Part shown: positions 63,541-64,000 of the stretch, in pieces | Position numbering within the stretch: position 1 is the stretch's first letter | How the letters are laid out: the number at the start of each line of letters is the position of its first letter | The notes under the pieces: generated by a model | The model's database searches: none | What the model was told of the DNA's origin: nothing | What the model saw: only the letters and a program-made list of their open reading frames with translations | Translations under genes and position numbers: made by a program | Assembly: GCA_013400975.1 (NCBI GenBank) | Contig: WBMZ01014013.1 | Span: forward strand, 124,001 to 188,000 | Origin: Atrichornis clamosus | Lineage: Eukaryota > Chordata > Aves > Passeriformes > Menuridae | Reading direction: 5' to 3' | DNA length: 64,000 nucleotides

Positions 63541-64000
63541 ATATATGCACACACATAGGTATGCATGCATGAATGAAAAAAATCCCTTGCATCAATCAAT
63601 GGCTTGCTAGAAAAGGAAATAGCGAAGATCATGGTTTGCTGCCTTTAGTCCGTTAAAATAAATAAAAATAAAATATTATTAAAAAGCAACATTTAGTCTT
63701 CAGCTGGCAACATAAAGTTCATCAGTACAGTGAATTTTTCATTAACCCAAGAAGGGAAAAAAAACCCCAAACAAATCACTTACACAAATAAATATATACA
63801 TATATATAAGTATGTATAAATATATAATTCTGTAAATCCACAATTAAGTCTGGCTCAGTTTAGGGGACAAGAAAGTGATATTCAGTCTGTATTTTCTCTA
63901 TATATACCAAGTCATAATCAGTGCTTAAAAGGAAATATTTCAAGCAACTTCAAAATAAAAGTGCCAAAAACACTTTGGAACCTCTTTTCTGGCTCTTAAA
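63541..64000. other. AT-rich tail with TA/CA patches, no gene recognised
   Basis: Includes alternating TA/CA/TGCA patches at 63541-63575 and 63786-63830 and an A8C4 motif at 63757-63768. No gene was seen up to the window end. Confidence 0.65.

Overview
The window looks like non-coding DNA from a bird. It is AT-rich, has no long uninterrupted coding sequence, and carries several copies of CR1, the dominant LINE of bird genomes. The CR1 copies end in the expected ATTCTATG/ATTCTGTG-type 3' octamers. A songbird-like genome is plausible, but the sequence alone does not prove an order or species. No protein-coding gene could be identified with certainty. The window is best read as one or more large introns, or an intergenic desert, around a possible alternative-promoter region at 37.5-43.2 kb.

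Layout. 1-7.8 kb: unique AT-rich DNA with one splice-flanked open segment on the minus strand (5307-5456) that is only a candidate exon. 7.87-9.14 kb: a long, 5'-truncated CR1 copy with a dead reverse transcriptase. 9.1-25.4 kb: mostly unique DNA with a GC-rich islet (10.75-11.13 kb), a possible hAT terminus (12.0 kb), a block resembling a conserved enhancer (12.57-12.99 kb) and an old CR1 relic (16.2-16.4 kb). 25.45-26.15 kb: a minus-strand CR1 with a second CR1 inserted in it. 26.2-37.5 kb: unique DNA with further enhancer-like blocks and an (ATA)n microsatellite.

37.5-43.2 kb is the most gene-like part. It holds a minus-strand open segment ending in a consensus splice donor (37507-37650), preceded by a (CT)n tract on that strand. 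About 5 kb further upstream on the same strand is a clear CpG island (about 42.56-43.00 kb) with its own candidate first exon and donor. Together these would fit a minus-strand gene with two alternative first exons whose later exons lie to the left, probably outside the window. This is inference, and neither peptide was recognised.

43.2-64 kb: unique DNA, a protein-like minus-strand open segment at 56250-56477 (possible pseudogene), a third large CR1 (57.75-58.46 kb), a compound TA/CA microsatellite (60.44 kb), another protein-like minus-strand segment (62524-62751), and an unresolved base (N at 63491) inside a 50-bp-period duplication. No tRNA, rRNA, snRNA, CRISPR array or intact mobile-element gene was found.
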